A DNA stretch of 55,521 nucleotides, taken from contig DASXLG010000039.1 of assembly GCA_036496425.1 (NCBI GenBank), positions 1 to 55,521 of the forward strand, written 5' to 3'. The notes below the pieces were generated by a model. That model did not search any database. It saw only the letters and a list, made by a program, of their open reading frames with translations, and was not told where the DNA came from. This document shows positions 9,508-17,418 of the stretch, one piece after another. The DNA comes from Terriglobia bacterium (GTDB lineage Bacteria > Acidobacteriota > Terriglobia > 20CM-2-55-15). A program made the position numbers and the translations under genes. The first letter of the stretch is position 1. Every line of letters starts with the position of its first letter.

Positions 9508-12012
9508 TTATCTATTTCTGAATCCTGCGAAATCCAGCATGCCTGTCAGCCCGGCAATACTTCCCACATTGGTGCCGAGCGCGCCCTTGCTCGACATCAC
9601 GATTTGATCGGGTTCGCCATAAAAAGCGACCAGCGAAGGAAGTGTATTCGCAGATTTGGTCAATGCCTGAACATTTTGATAAATGAACGCCGATGCATTG
9701 TCCCGTCCGTCCGCCGGAAGCTGGGACCGGAAAGACGCCGAGCGCGCGATGGAATTGCCGTTATCGTGATTCTGAATCGCTTCCAGGAGCATGGCCTGCG
9801 ACGGAGCCACAATCATGTAACCGGACCAATACGTGTAATCGATTTCTACCGGCAGATTTCCGCCCTTGAGGGAATAGAACGTGTACCCGCCCGAGGTGCT
9901 GCTGGATAGCGTCAATACCGGCAACTGGCGGGCGGCGGTGGGGGCGGTGGCGGCCGCTTCGCGATTCATATCATTAATGGTCCATTCGATCGTATTCTGC
10001 AAACGCGCAGCATCATTGACTTCCACTACAATTCGCCAACCCGGCGTTGGCAGCACCGGACCGTCGATGGCGATCAAAAACTCATTTCCCAGGGCCGCCG
10101 CGAGGTCCCGGCGTATATCTACGCGATGTTCCGCCTGATAGTTCTGAAAATCCTGCCAGGTCTGCAAGTTTTTCTGCAGAACCGCGGCGACATCATCGAA
10201 CATCGAAGCGGCGTCCTTGGTGACGGCTCCGGCAACGCCGTACGCCGCAGGTGAAATGAACTCGAGGGCGCCCATCGGCGCAGGTTCGGCAAGCCACGCC
10301 GCAATTCCAGTTCGCGGATGATTGAAGCCGACGGCAGCGCGATACTCTGCCCCACCCGCTCCGCTCTTTTGCTCGACCAGCAACTGGCTCACACCGGAAG
10401 GTGTATCTCCGACCAGCGACTGTAGATCGGCAGCCAGCAGCCAGGTGATGCCATCGTTATACGCCTGCACCAATTTCCCATACAGGGCTGTGGATAGAAA
10501 CGGGTTCGCGGAGGGCTGCGAACGGAATTGCAGGCTGCGCAGAACCTGGCCTGCGTCGGTGGAAGCGATCATGAGCCCGTCGCCCACATAAAAGATGACT
10601 CCGGACGACGACGCCAGCGTCTGAACGTCCGCGGCGCTGCGCGCAACGCGGGCCTGGGCGCTGATCAGTAGTGCAGCCAGCTGGTCCGGATTGGCGGTAT
10701 CGGCCAGTAATACCGGAGCTTCCGTTTTGGAATTCGCCGGAAATGCAAAGACCACTTCAGCGCCAAGAGCGCTGCCGACGGTTGCCAGGCGGTTCACGAT
10801 CTGGTCCAGTATCGGCCCCAAACCCGAAGAATTGCCTTTTTGCTGCCACCAGCCGGCAAGCTCGGGATTCTGGGCAACGCGCTGTTTGAATAGTTCATAG
10901 GATGCGGCCAGGGGTTGTGAAATATTGGGCAGCGAGGCAAAAACCGCCGTATCGCCCGGAACCAGCGGGACAAGATCCGAGGTGTGCCGCGTCTCAATCG
11001 GGCTGGCGTTCTGCGCCGCATCCTGCACCGCATTCAAGAGCGCCGCGTAGGTGCCGACTTCCCGGCTCCAGTTGATTTCCTCCGCCGGCGTGACTGCGCC
11101 CATGGCCGCGCCCGCCGAAAATTGCTGGCCGGGCCGGAGCGACTTCGCCGTCGCACCCTGCTGAACCCGGACCTCTCCTTCGATGACCGTCACGCGCGAT
11201 CCGCGAATTCCGGCAGTCACCTCAAAAACAGTGCCGACAACCGAAACACCGACATCCCTGGTCGCCGCGTATAAGTGGCCGCCGTGTTGTTTGGCAGCCG
11301 TCACGATGACCTTTCCGCGATTCACATTGATGCGAACGCCGTCCCGGGCGCTGTCGAGCCACAATTCCGAGTGCGCGTCCATTTCGATCCGTGAACCATC
11401 GGCAAGGTCGAGTACAGCCCTTGCCCCATCACCCGTACGAACGACCTGAGAGCGCTCGATCCGCTGTCCGGCCGCAACAGGCTGCACCGTTGGACCGGAC
11501 GCCGTGTAGAGACCGCCTTCGGCGGTTTGCACCATCGCGTGAACGTCGATCGGCCAGAACAGGTTGTGTATGGGAGTTATCTGGAATGCGATCAAAACAA
11601 CGGCAGCCATGGCCGCAAGCCCCACGACCCGGACCAGCCAGCGAAAATGGGGGCCTCGTGCGGTCTCGACATCCGAAATCGGGGCATCTCCCCGCTTTTG
11701 CGACTCAGCCAGCGCGCTCCGGCACGACACACACTCGTGAAGATGGTCTTCCATCAGAAGCATTCGAGAAGAGGTCAGGCTGGACGAAACATATCCGGGA
11801 ATTAACGCCTGAAAATCCGCGCAACCGCTAAGACGATGGCTGCCGGCCCCATCCGCCTCCGGGTACGGCACAACTTTCGCGCATTCGGCGCGCAGGTGCT
11901 CGAGAACGCGGCCGGCCGAATCGGCGGCTTGAGCTTCCGGCGCCGTCCTGTCGCGCATCTGGCGGACCGCCGTGTCCAATATAACGTTTGGATTTTTCCG
12001 ATCTTCATGCAT
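9508..12012 (-). CDS. Anti-sigma-type zinc finger / FecR-domain membrane protein with long C-terminal domain
   Basis: Large protein of 834 residues joining parts that are usually separate. An N-terminal zf-HC2 finger has its ligands in HLHECVSC (about residues 90-97), the signature of anti-sigma factors. One membrane span near residues 126-146 is followed by a FecR domain (about 180-300) with the repeated GDGARAVLDLADGS and HLYAATRDVGVSVVGTVFEV type strands. About 500 further residues resemble DUF3352-like exported proteins (GDTAVFASLPN), which I cannot assign firmly. It starts three bases after the ECF sigma gene and is probably its cognate regulator, with the C-terminal part outside the cytoplasm. 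Confidence 0.85.
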   Translation of the reverse strand: MHEDRKNPNVILDTAVRQMRDRTAPEAQAADSAGRVLEHLRAECAKVVPYPEADGAGSHRLSGCADFQALIPGYVSSSLTSSRMLLMEDHLHECVSCRSALAESQKRGDAPISDVETARGPHFRWLVRVVGLAAMAAVVLIAFQITPIHNLFWPIDVHAMVQTAEGGLYTASGPTVQPVAAGQRIERSQVVRTGDGARAVLDLADGSRIEMDAHSELWLDSARDGVRINVNRGKVIVTAAKQHGGHLYAATRDVGVSVVGTVFEVTAGIRGSRVTVIEGEVRVQQGATAKSLRPGQQFSAGAAMGAVTPAEEINWSREVGTYAALLNAVQDAAQNASPIETRHTSDLVPLVPGDTAVFASLPNISQPLAASYELFKQRVAQNPELAGWWQQKGNSSGLGPILDQIVNRLATVGSALGAEVVFAFPANSKTEAPVLLADTANPDQLAALLISAQARVARSAADVQTLASSSGVIFYVGDGLMIASTDAGQVLRSLQFRSQPSANPFLSTALYGKLVQAYNDGITWLLAADLQSLVGDTPSGVSQLLVEQKSGAGGAEYRAAVGFNHPRTGIAAWLAEPAPMGALEFISPAAYGVAGAVTKDAASMFDDVAAVLQKNLQTWQDFQNYQAEHRVDIRRDLAAALGNEFLIAIDGPVLPTPGWRIVVEVNDAARLQNTIEWTINDMNREAAATAPTAARQLPVLTLSSSTSGGYTFYSLKGGNLPVEIDYTYWSGYMIVAPSQAMLLEAIQNHDNGNSIARSASFRSQLPADGRDNASAFIYQNVQALTKSANTLPSLVAFYGEPDQIVMSSKGALGTNVGSIAGLTGMLDFAGFRNR

Positions 12013-12015
12013 GGC

Positions 12016-12537
12016 TTACTCCGTTTTCTTCAGCTGGCCGCGTATCGATTTCTTTAATCGCACGCGCGCCCGAAAAAGCAGGACCGCGACAACGCCTCGC
12101 GTGGTCCCGATCATTTTGGCGATCTCGCCGTTGTCATAGCCTTCAACGTGTTTCAATACGAACATCTCCGCCAGCTTCGGGGATAACCCGGCAAGGGCCG
12201 CTTCGACCATTTCGAGAATTCCCGCATTGTTGTGCCGGCTGTTCTGTCCTGGCGTGTGTTCGTCCGGAAGAACAGTCCGCTTGCGGAGGCGAACGATATC
12301 GAGGGCAATGTTGACGGCCGCCCGGTGCAGATAGCCTTTGGGATTGGCCTCCAGATCCAGAGGTTCGCTGCGCCGCAGCAGCCGCACAAAAAGCGTCTGG
12401 AGAACGTCTTCGGCATCTTCGGCGTTGCCGGTAATCCGGTAAGCGGCGCGATAGATAAGACCGTGGTGTTCGCGGAAGAGTTCCTCGAACCCCTCGGGAA
12501 GCGATCGGGCATTGGTTCGTTTCGCGGCTGCCGTCAT
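12016..12537 (-). CDS. ECF-type RNA polymerase sigma factor
   Basis: Sigma-70 family ECF factor of 173 residues. Region 2 is seen in HHGLIYRAAYRITGNAEDAEDVLQTLFVRLL, quoted here in two adjacent parts: the helix HHGLIYRAAYRITG and the core-binding AEDAEDVLQTLFVRLL. Region 4 contains MFVLKHVEGYDNGEIAKMIG followed by the recognition helix TRGVVAVLLFRARVRLK. GAGGAG lies just before the ATG. It heads the operon of FecR-like regulator, two ABC exporters, fdhD and the dehydrogenase, and it probably controls its own operon. It is divergent from bcp with a 74-bp intergenic region. Confidence 0.93.
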   Translation of the reverse strand: MTAAAKRTNARSLPEGFEELFREHHGLIYRAAYRITGNAEDAEDVLQTLFVRLLRRSEPLDLEANPKGYLHRAAVNIALDIVRLRKRTVLPDEHTPGQNSRHNNAGILEMVEAALAGLSPKLAEMFVLKHVEGYDNGEIAKMIGTTRGVVAVLLFRARVRLKKSIRGQLKKTE

Positions 12538-12611
12538 ATTGCTCCTCGTCTACAAAACGACCGGAAGAAGGGTACTATTAACACATCTGAAGTTTTTTCC
12601 AAGGAGACCTC

Positions 12612-13094
12612 ATGTCGAAAACAGCCAGCGGCGATCTCAAGGCAGGCCAGAAAGCTCCGGATTTTACAGCACTGAATGACAAAGGGGAGAAGGTCAAACT
12701 GTCGGATTTAAAGGGCAAGAAAGTCGTCCTCTATTTCTACCCAAAGGACGATACGCCCGGGTGCACCAAAGAAGCCTGCGCCTTCCGGGACGGCATCGAC
12801 GAGATCAAATCGCACGGGGCTGTCGTGCTGGGTGTGAGCGCGGACTCGGTCGACTCGCACAAGAAATTCAAAAGCAAGTTCGACCTGAATTTCCCGTTAC
12901 TGGCGGATGACGACAAGAAAATGGTCGAAGCCTATGGCGTCTGGAAAGAAAAGTCGATGTATGGGAAGAAATATATGGGCATCGAGCGGACCACCTTCAT
13001 CATCGATGAGAACAGCAAGATCGCGCATATTTTCCCCAAAGTAAAGGTCGACCAGCACTACGACGAGGTGCTCGCAGCGCTGGAAAACAAATAG
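12612..13094 (+). CDS. bcp: Thioredoxin-dependent peroxiredoxin Bcp/PrxQ
   Basis: Atypical two-cysteine peroxiredoxin of 160 residues that reduces hydrogen peroxide and alkyl hydroperoxides using thioredoxin. The peroxidatic Cys51 lies in [18 protein letters not shown], with the second cysteine at position 56, the PrxQ spacing. The family segments [16 protein letters not shown] and [10 protein letters not shown] are present. AAGGAGA lies at a good distance before the ATG. The gene stands alone and is followed by a strong bidirectional hairpin. Confidence 0.95.
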   Translation: MSKTASGDLKAGQKAPDFTALNDKGEKVKLSDLKGKKVVLYFYPKDDTPGCTKEACAFRDGIDEIKSHGAVVLGVSADSVDSHKKFKSKFDLNFPLLADDDKKMVEAYGVWKEKSMYGKKYMGIERTTFIIDENSKIAHIFPKVKVDQHYDEVLAALENK

Positions 13095-13112
13095 CCACAG
13101 AAGCGGCAGCAA

Positions 13113-13168
13113 GCCGCAGATGACGCAGATTTCGCCGAAACATCGGCGTCGTCCGCGTCATCTGCGGC
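13113..13168. terminator. Bidirectional hairpin between bcp and the fibronectin-III gene
   Basis: Two nested stems. The outer arms GCCGCAGATGACGC (13113-13126) and GCGTCATCTGCGGC (13155-13168) are perfectly complementary; the inner arms CGCCGA (13133-13138) and TCGGCG (13143-13148) close on AACA. It lies between convergent stops. No long T-run follows, so it may act as a processing or roadblock structure rather than a classical intrinsic terminator. Confidence 0.65.
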
Positions 13169-13183
13169 CAGGGTCAAACGGAT

Positions 13184-13825
13184 CTAGATCGCGATCCGCG
13201 TGACGGATTCACTCCAGTCGGTATAACCGGCCTTCGTGACGGCACGGGCCTGAAAAGCGTAGGCCGTGCCCGGCGTCAACCCGCTGACCAGCGCCGGCGG
13301 ACGTATCGTACCCACCGGCTGTTCGATCCAGGTGCCGGGCATTCCGCCCGGAGCGGCCGGCGCCCGGCGCAATACATAACTGAGCGCGTTCGCCTGGACC
13401 ATGAGCGTTACCAGCATCTGGCCGCTGTTGGCGCCCGGAACGATCTTCCGGAACGAACCGGACAACGGCGTAGCCGGAACCCGCGTCGAAGAGACCGCGT
13501 TGTATCCGCTCTTCAGAAAAATCGTCATGTCGTCTTTGCAGTTCTCCTCGACGTAGTGTCCGATTTGACGCAACGACTTGCTGACAACTTCCCTTTGATG
13601 TTCCCGTTCGGCAATGGCTTTCCTGCCGCCGTCCAACGCCGCTGAAATGCCGGCCGACAGTGCGTCGGCTTGCGATTTCAGGGTCGCCTGATCGATGGGC
13701 GGATTCGGGTAGTCGCCCTTATCCGTGAATACCCCACCGAGGACCGCGTTTACACGCGCCAGGACATCCTGGGCTGAGGTTTGCTTGAAACCCAGCGAGG
13801 CTTTGATCGGTATTGTCTGTGTCAT
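13184..13825 (-). CDS. Fibronectin type III domain protein, function unknown
   Basis: Protein of 213 residues with a strong AAAGGAGG site before the ATG. Residues 1-110 are mostly helical, with the stretch AISAALDGGRKAIAEREHQR and no signal peptide. Residues 115-213 look like one fibronectin type III fold, seen in SGLTPGTAYAFQARAVTKAG and the closing WSESVTRIAI. Such two-part proteins are known as uncharacterised fibronectin-III proteins. The role could be a surface or phage-like baseplate component, but no neighbour supports either. It is a single-gene unit; the twin palindromes at 13978-14016 lie about 150 bp upstream. Confidence 0.75.
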   Translation of the reverse strand: MTQTIPIKASLGFKQTSAQDVLARVNAVLGGVFTDKGDYPNPPIDQATLKSQADALSAGISAALDGGRKAIAEREHQREVVSKSLRQIGHYVEENCKDDMTIFLKSGYNAVSSTRVPATPLSGSFRKIVPGANSGQMLVTLMVQANALSYVLRRAPAAPGGMPGTWIEQPVGTIRPPALVSGLTPGTAYAFQARAVTKAGYTDWSESVTRIAI

Positions 13826-13977
13826 GGCTTCCTCCTTTCTGCGGGCCGCAGCCCGCGATTAAACTCCGTAACGAACGCGGTCCTATATCGCACGGGCGGT
13901 GCCATTCGATGGTTCGGACGCCATTCCTTACAAATCAACAATTTGCGAATTCGAGCGACGGGGTGGACGATGAAAAA

Positions 13978-14016
13978 CGCAACCTATAGGTTGCGGTGCG
14001 CAACTTACAGGTTGCG
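13978..14016. promoter_or_regulatory. Twin 18-bp operator-like palindromes
   Basis: CGCAACCTATAGGTTGCG (13978-13995) is a perfect 18-bp palindrome. A second copy, CGCAACTTACAGGTTGCG (13999-14016), follows with a start-to-start spacing of 21 bp, two helical turns. This looks like a tandem operator for a dimeric regulator. It lies upstream of the fibronectin-III gene. No regulator gene is adjacent; an ArsR- or PadR-type protein is only a guess. Confidence 0.5.
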
Positions 14017-14070
14017 GACGTCTCATCTGCGCGGGAGATTTCGCTGCTACGCAACAAATGCGGGACTAAC

Positions 14071-14450
14071 ACTGCTAAACGGTTTGCAACACTGCAATCG
14101 CCGAAGCAGCATTGCTGACTCATTTCCAGGCCTGCAATCGAAAGAGCAACGCTGCTCATCCAACTCCAAGGCTGGAATCCAAACAGCAGTACTGCTAATC
14201 CGGCTCCAAGGCTGGAACCGAAACAACAGCACTGCTAATTCAACTCCAAGGCTGGAGTCGAAACAGTAGTGCTACTAAATCGGCTGCAAGGCTGGAGCGG
14301 CAACACCAACACCGCTAATCCGGCTGCAACGCTGGAGCCCAAACAGGAGCGCTGCTAATCCGATTGCGACCCTGGAACCCAGTCAGCAGCACTGCTAAAT
14401 GAACTCCAGAATTGGAATCGCGAGAGCAGCACTGCTGATTATTCAGCGTG
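14071..14450. repeat. 40-bp tandem repeat array with two dyads per unit
   Basis: Nine full units and part of a tenth with an exact 40-bp period (units at 14071, 14111, 14151, 14191, 14231, 14271, 14311, 14351, 14391; partial at 14431). The consensus has an AGCAGCACTGCT dyad at the unit boundary and a CTCCAAGGCTGGAG-type dyad in the middle. Units differ by many substitutions yet never by length. One boundary reads AGTAGTGCTACT, where both stem arms change together. No long open frame in it looks coding. It occupies the gene-free stretch 13826-14547. Confidence 0.85.
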
Positions 14451-14547
14451 CATCCCGCTCAAACCCAATAGTCGAATACGATAACGGCGCCGGGCTCAGC
14501 TCAGCAGAGCCGTTTCCCTGGGCTATACCGGCGGGAACCGGCGTTTC

Positions 14548-14934
14548 TTAAGGGCGGGTGAAGATGGACTTGTACTTGTCCCAGTAGGCGTATCCCAGGT
14601 ATGCCGTCATTACAAAAACGATTCCACCGATCCACAGGAATGAAGGGATCAAACGCGCGTTAACAATAACGATCCCGATCACGTCCGGAGCAAGGAACAA
14701 TGTCGCCAATGCAGGGAAAATACCGAACAGAAGCATGAAGCCGGCAACGATCTCCGTCACCTTGACCATCTGAAAAATGCCGGCCTGCCAGAACAGCTGT
14801 GTGAACGCTACCATTTGCGGCGGCACGCCTTGCGTCGAATTGCCCATCAACAGCCCGCTGACGCCGCTGGCCAGCATGACGAAACCCAGCAGCGTTCGAA
14901 TTGTTGTGACCAGATAACGGTGGCGTAAGCTCAT
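14548..14934 (-). CDS. DoxX-like small membrane protein
   Basis: Protein of 128 residues with four hydrophobic segments (about 12-30, 46-66, 72-92 and 97-115), the size and topology of DoxX/DoxD-like proteins. The segments TIRTLLGFVMLASGVSGL and VKVTEIVAGFMLLFGIFPALA are typical. The function of most DoxX-like proteins is unknown. It is monocistronic, divergent from the carboxypeptidase-like gene across an AT-rich 226-bp region that should hold both promoters. Confidence 0.75.
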   Translation of the reverse strand: MSLRHRYLVTTIRTLLGFVMLASGVSGLLMGNSTQGVPPQMVAFTQLFWQAGIFQMVKVTEIVAGFMLLFGIFPALATLFLAPDVIGIVIVNARLIPSFLWIGGIVFVMTAYLGYAYWDKYKSIFTRP

Positions 14935-15160
14935 GACTCTAAGACTCTACTTCAAAATTAATCTAATTTACCGAAATCACATAAACGAAACCGTGAATAA
15001 TCCTGAATTGCTTGCGGCAGCGATCATGGCAAGTGGCCCACGCGCCATGGGCGAAAAACTCTTGTGTACAGCATTTATCAGACTTATAAGTCGTAGAGAT
15101 TCGTGTTCACAAACATCAATATGCGGTGATGTAGCAGATACGGTGACGGAGGTGAGCCGG

Positions 15161-16009
15161 ATGAGCTTCTGGACATGTGTCATAGCTGTTATGAATTGCA
15201 TTCAGTTGCAGTCAGCATATGCAGAGCCGCAAGCACCCCCGGCACGCCTCCAAGGTACAGTCGTCGATGCCGTTACAGATCAGCCGCTACAGAACCTTAA
15301 TATTCGCCTGCGGGGCACGTTCCTTGAAGCGGTGACTGACTTCGACGGCCGGTTCGTTTTAGGAGGCATTCCTCCCGGCAGCTACATTCTCACCACCGAG
15401 CGCGCGGGATATATGCAGGTCAGAGCCGCCGGCCGTAAATTGCCCGAACGCACCGGGCTACCTCTCATTTTGGAAGATGGTGAATTGCGGCGCGAATCGA
15501 TTCGCCTGTATCCCGCAGCAATCGTATCCGGCCGAATTTTCGATGACATGGGGAGTCCGATTCCAAACGCAGTCGTCGTTCCGTTTCGGCGGAGTTTTGA
15601 TGAAGACGGTCGTCCGGCATTAAAATTCTTGGCCGCCGGAAAACCCGACGACCTGGGCCAGTTCCGCTTCAACACAGTCGAGGCTGGAGAGTACGGTTTC
15701 CGGATCACGCCGCCGTCTTCGAGCCGGCAGGATGCACTGACTCCAAGCCTGACTTTTTCGACCATTTACTATCCAAACGAAGCAGAGCCCAAGCAGGCAG
15801 CAATTATGAGGGTCGAGGCGGGACAGCAACTCCGGCTGGACGATGCATACATTCGCACGATGCGCGGCCACGTTGTACGGTATCACGTGGTTGACGAGAC
15901 CTCGAAAGTGCTGTCCGTTCCGGCAGCCGTATCTCTTCGCCGAGTCGGCGACACGGAAATCATTCATGGCGCCGCAACAGGAGCGAGCGTGCTCGGGGAA
16001 TTCAGCTAG
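15161..16009 (+). CDS. CarboxypepD-regulatory-like exported protein, probably truncated
   Basis: Protein of 282 residues with a signal peptide (cleavage likely after AYA near residue 20) and a carboxypeptidase regulatory-like beta-sandwich beginning LQGTVVDAVTDQPLQN and continuing FDGRFVLGGIPPGSYILTTERAGY. A second, similar region (ASGRIFDDMGSPIPNAVVV in approximate terms, from about residue 125) follows. GGAGG at 15148-15152 supports ATG 15161. Acidobacterial relatives continue through a third sandwich, but here the frame stops at GEFS, where a strand followed by a PGxY motif is expected. The duplicated GGAATTCAG around the stop suggests a truncating rearrangement. Confidence 0.7.
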   Translation: MSFWTCVIAVMNCIQLQSAYAEPQAPPARLQGTVVDAVTDQPLQNLNIRLRGTFLEAVTDFDGRFVLGGIPPGSYILTTERAGYMQVRAAGRKLPERTGLPLILEDGELRRESIRLYPAAIVSGRIFDDMGSPIPNAVVVPFRRSFDEDGRPALKFLAAGKPDDLGQFRFNTVEAGEYGFRITPPSSSRQDALTPSLTFSTIYYPNEAEPKQAAIMRVEAGQQLRLDDAYIRTMRGHVVRYHVVDETSKVLSVPAAVSLRRVGDTEIIHGAATGASVLGEFS

Positions 16010-16048
16010 GAATTGGTAGGAATTCAGACTCTGGAGGTTCTATTCACA

Positions 16049-16171
16049 ATGCCGCAATTGAATCACATTTGTTTCGCGCCGCCGTCAGAAGCCATCCGGA
16101 ATGTAAGAATTTTAAGGCAGGTGGCGCGGACGGAATGGGGCGGAAAAGTCCAAGCCGCAGCCGCGGATTGA
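16049..16171 (+). CDS. Possible 40-codon small ORF
   Basis: A short frame of 40 residues that starts with an ATG 11 bases after GGAGG and is rich in Arg and Ala at the end. I recognise no family. It lies just after the truncated carboxypeptidase-like gene and may be a remnant rather than a gene. Confidence 0.2.
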   Translation: MPQLNHICFAPPSEAIRNVRILRQVARTEWGGKVQAAAAD

Positions 16172-16194
16172 TCCGTACACGATAAGATACGTTT

Positions 16195-16899
16195 ATGCTC
16201 TTCATTCTTTTCCGCGCCGCCAATGCGGTTTTTGCGGTCGTCGTCGCGATTTTGATCTCGACCCGGTTCGGCGAATCGGCCGCCGGAAAACTTCTTACCG
16301 TCGGCATCACCACCGGCGTCGTCGCGCTCTTCGAATGGCTCCTGATCTGGCTTCCCAAACATTCCACGAGAGCCCGGCGGTTCCTGGACCCTCGTTCCCT
16401 CTTCGCCGGCGTTTGGATACAAGACGTCAAGCGTGTCCATGGCAGTGAAGGCGTAAAGCTGGAATTTCCGAATCGCTTCGCCGTATTCACTATCCGCTAT
16501 AGTTCGGAGGCCGATAACTACAAGGTTGAGGGAACCGCCTATACCCCGTCCGGCGAGGAGCACGCCCGATGGGATTCCACGGAGGTCGTTCATTTCGCAA
16601 AGGACGGGCGTTCGATGACCTATGAATGGTCCGGCTCCATCACCGACCCTGCGATCGGAGCTGAAGATCCGCTCCGCAAAGGCTTTGCCTACCTCGAACT
16701 GCCTTCCGATAAGGGAGGCCGAGGCCGCGTGGACCATGTGGCCTTGAACGTCGTTTTGATGTTCAACCTTTCTCGCGTTACATCGGAGTGGTTGGCTGCG
16801 AATCAACTGAGCGAATTCAAGCCCGCGGAACTGTACAGCCCGGAAGATCGCGATCGGTTCGCAAAGGCTTTCGTAAAGAGCTTCGCAATCCAGCAGTAA
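16195..16899 (+). CDS. Membrane-anchored beta-rich protein (2TM plus beta domain), Cap15/S-2TMbeta-like architecture
   Basis: Protein of 234 residues. Two hydrophobic helices (about 2-22 and 33-53) precede a soluble, strand-rich domain that starts LFAGVWIQDV, a G-x-W entry like that of lipocalin-type barrels. Alternating strands follow, as in VEGTAYTPSGE and MTYEWSGSI, then a short helical tail ending FAKAFVKSFAIQQ. This matches the architecture of SMODS-associated 2TM beta-rich effectors (Cap15), but no sequence motif proves it and no CD-NTase lies nearby. There is no clear ribosome binding site. A protein of similar design is encoded at 17419-18129. Confidence 0.6.
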   Translation: MLFILFRAANAVFAVVVAILISTRFGESAAGKLLTVGITTGVVALFEWLLIWLPKHSTRARRFLDPRSLFAGVWIQDVKRVHGSEGVKLEFPNRFAVFTIRYSSEADNYKVEGTAYTPSGEEHARWDSTEVVHFAKDGRSMTYEWSGSITDPAIGAEDPLRKGFAYLELPSDKGGRGRVDHVALNVVLMFNLSRVTSEWLAANQLSEFKPAELYSPEDRDRFAKAFVKSFAIQQ

Positions 16900-17418
16900 G
16901 CCCGGTCCGATGACTCCGCGAAGATCTCGATGCTTCGATGCTTCATCGGCCGAAAAACTCGCGTTTCCGGTCCTGCCGTTACCCTGAACCGATCACGTCC
17001 AAGCGGCGCGGTGTCGTTATTCGACGCGCAGATGCAGGAAGGATAAGTGATGCCTGTCGAATGTCGTCCGCTGTGCAATGGAGTTGTTTCGATAGCCCAT
17101 CTACCCGCCAGCCTGCTTGTAAATTCTCCTGACTCATTCTATCGCGGCGAATGATAGGTACTCTGAGCGGGGTCGCCGTCGTTCCGGCAGAGCGTTTTCC
17201 GCGTAGAAGAGCCATTATGTAAACATAGCCCCCCGCGGCCAGAAAGCCGAAAAGTCACGCGAAACTCGAAATTGCCGCGAGGCCAGGTCACATTTCCATT
17301 CAATAGATTCAGAGCGGGGCGGCTAGGTACCACAGCTATAGATTCTTCGGTTCGCTACGTCGCATCTCCAGTTCCAGTTGGAGGACTGTGAAAGGAGTCA
17401 TAAGTCACAGCTTGTATA
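16900..17418. other. Gene-poor interval between the two beta-rich membrane proteins
   Basis: About 520 bp with no convincing gene. It holds a weak minus-strand small frame (16979-17137) and, near 17380-17405, an A/G-rich segment AAAGGAGTCATAAG about 20 bases before the next start. I see no clear terminator. Confidence 0.5.
16979..17137 (-). CDS. Possible small DUF3606-like ORF or remnant
   Basis: A frame of 52 codons starting MSQENLQAGW. The middle part LSKQLHCTADDIRQAS is loosely similar to the helix-turn region of DUF3606 proteins. The usual INV-E-YE motif is absent and there is no ribosome binding site, so this may be a degenerate remnant or chance. Confidence 0.2.
   Translation of the reverse strand: MSQENLQAGWRVDGLSKQLHCTADDIRQASLILPASARRITTPRRLDVIGSG

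Noticed and set aside
8665-9909. 414-codon plus-strand frame across the ABC ATPase and FecR genes
   Set aside because: Crosses two well supported genes on the opposite strand and shows no recognisable domain.
13781-14269. 162-codon plus-strand frame reaching into the 40-bp array
   Set aside because: It begins inside the opposite fibronectin-III gene and its residues simply read through the repeat units, with no ribosome binding site.
14071-14450. CRISPR array
   Set aside because: Units are contiguous with a 40-bp period, no unique spacers lie between conserved repeats, and no cas genes are near.
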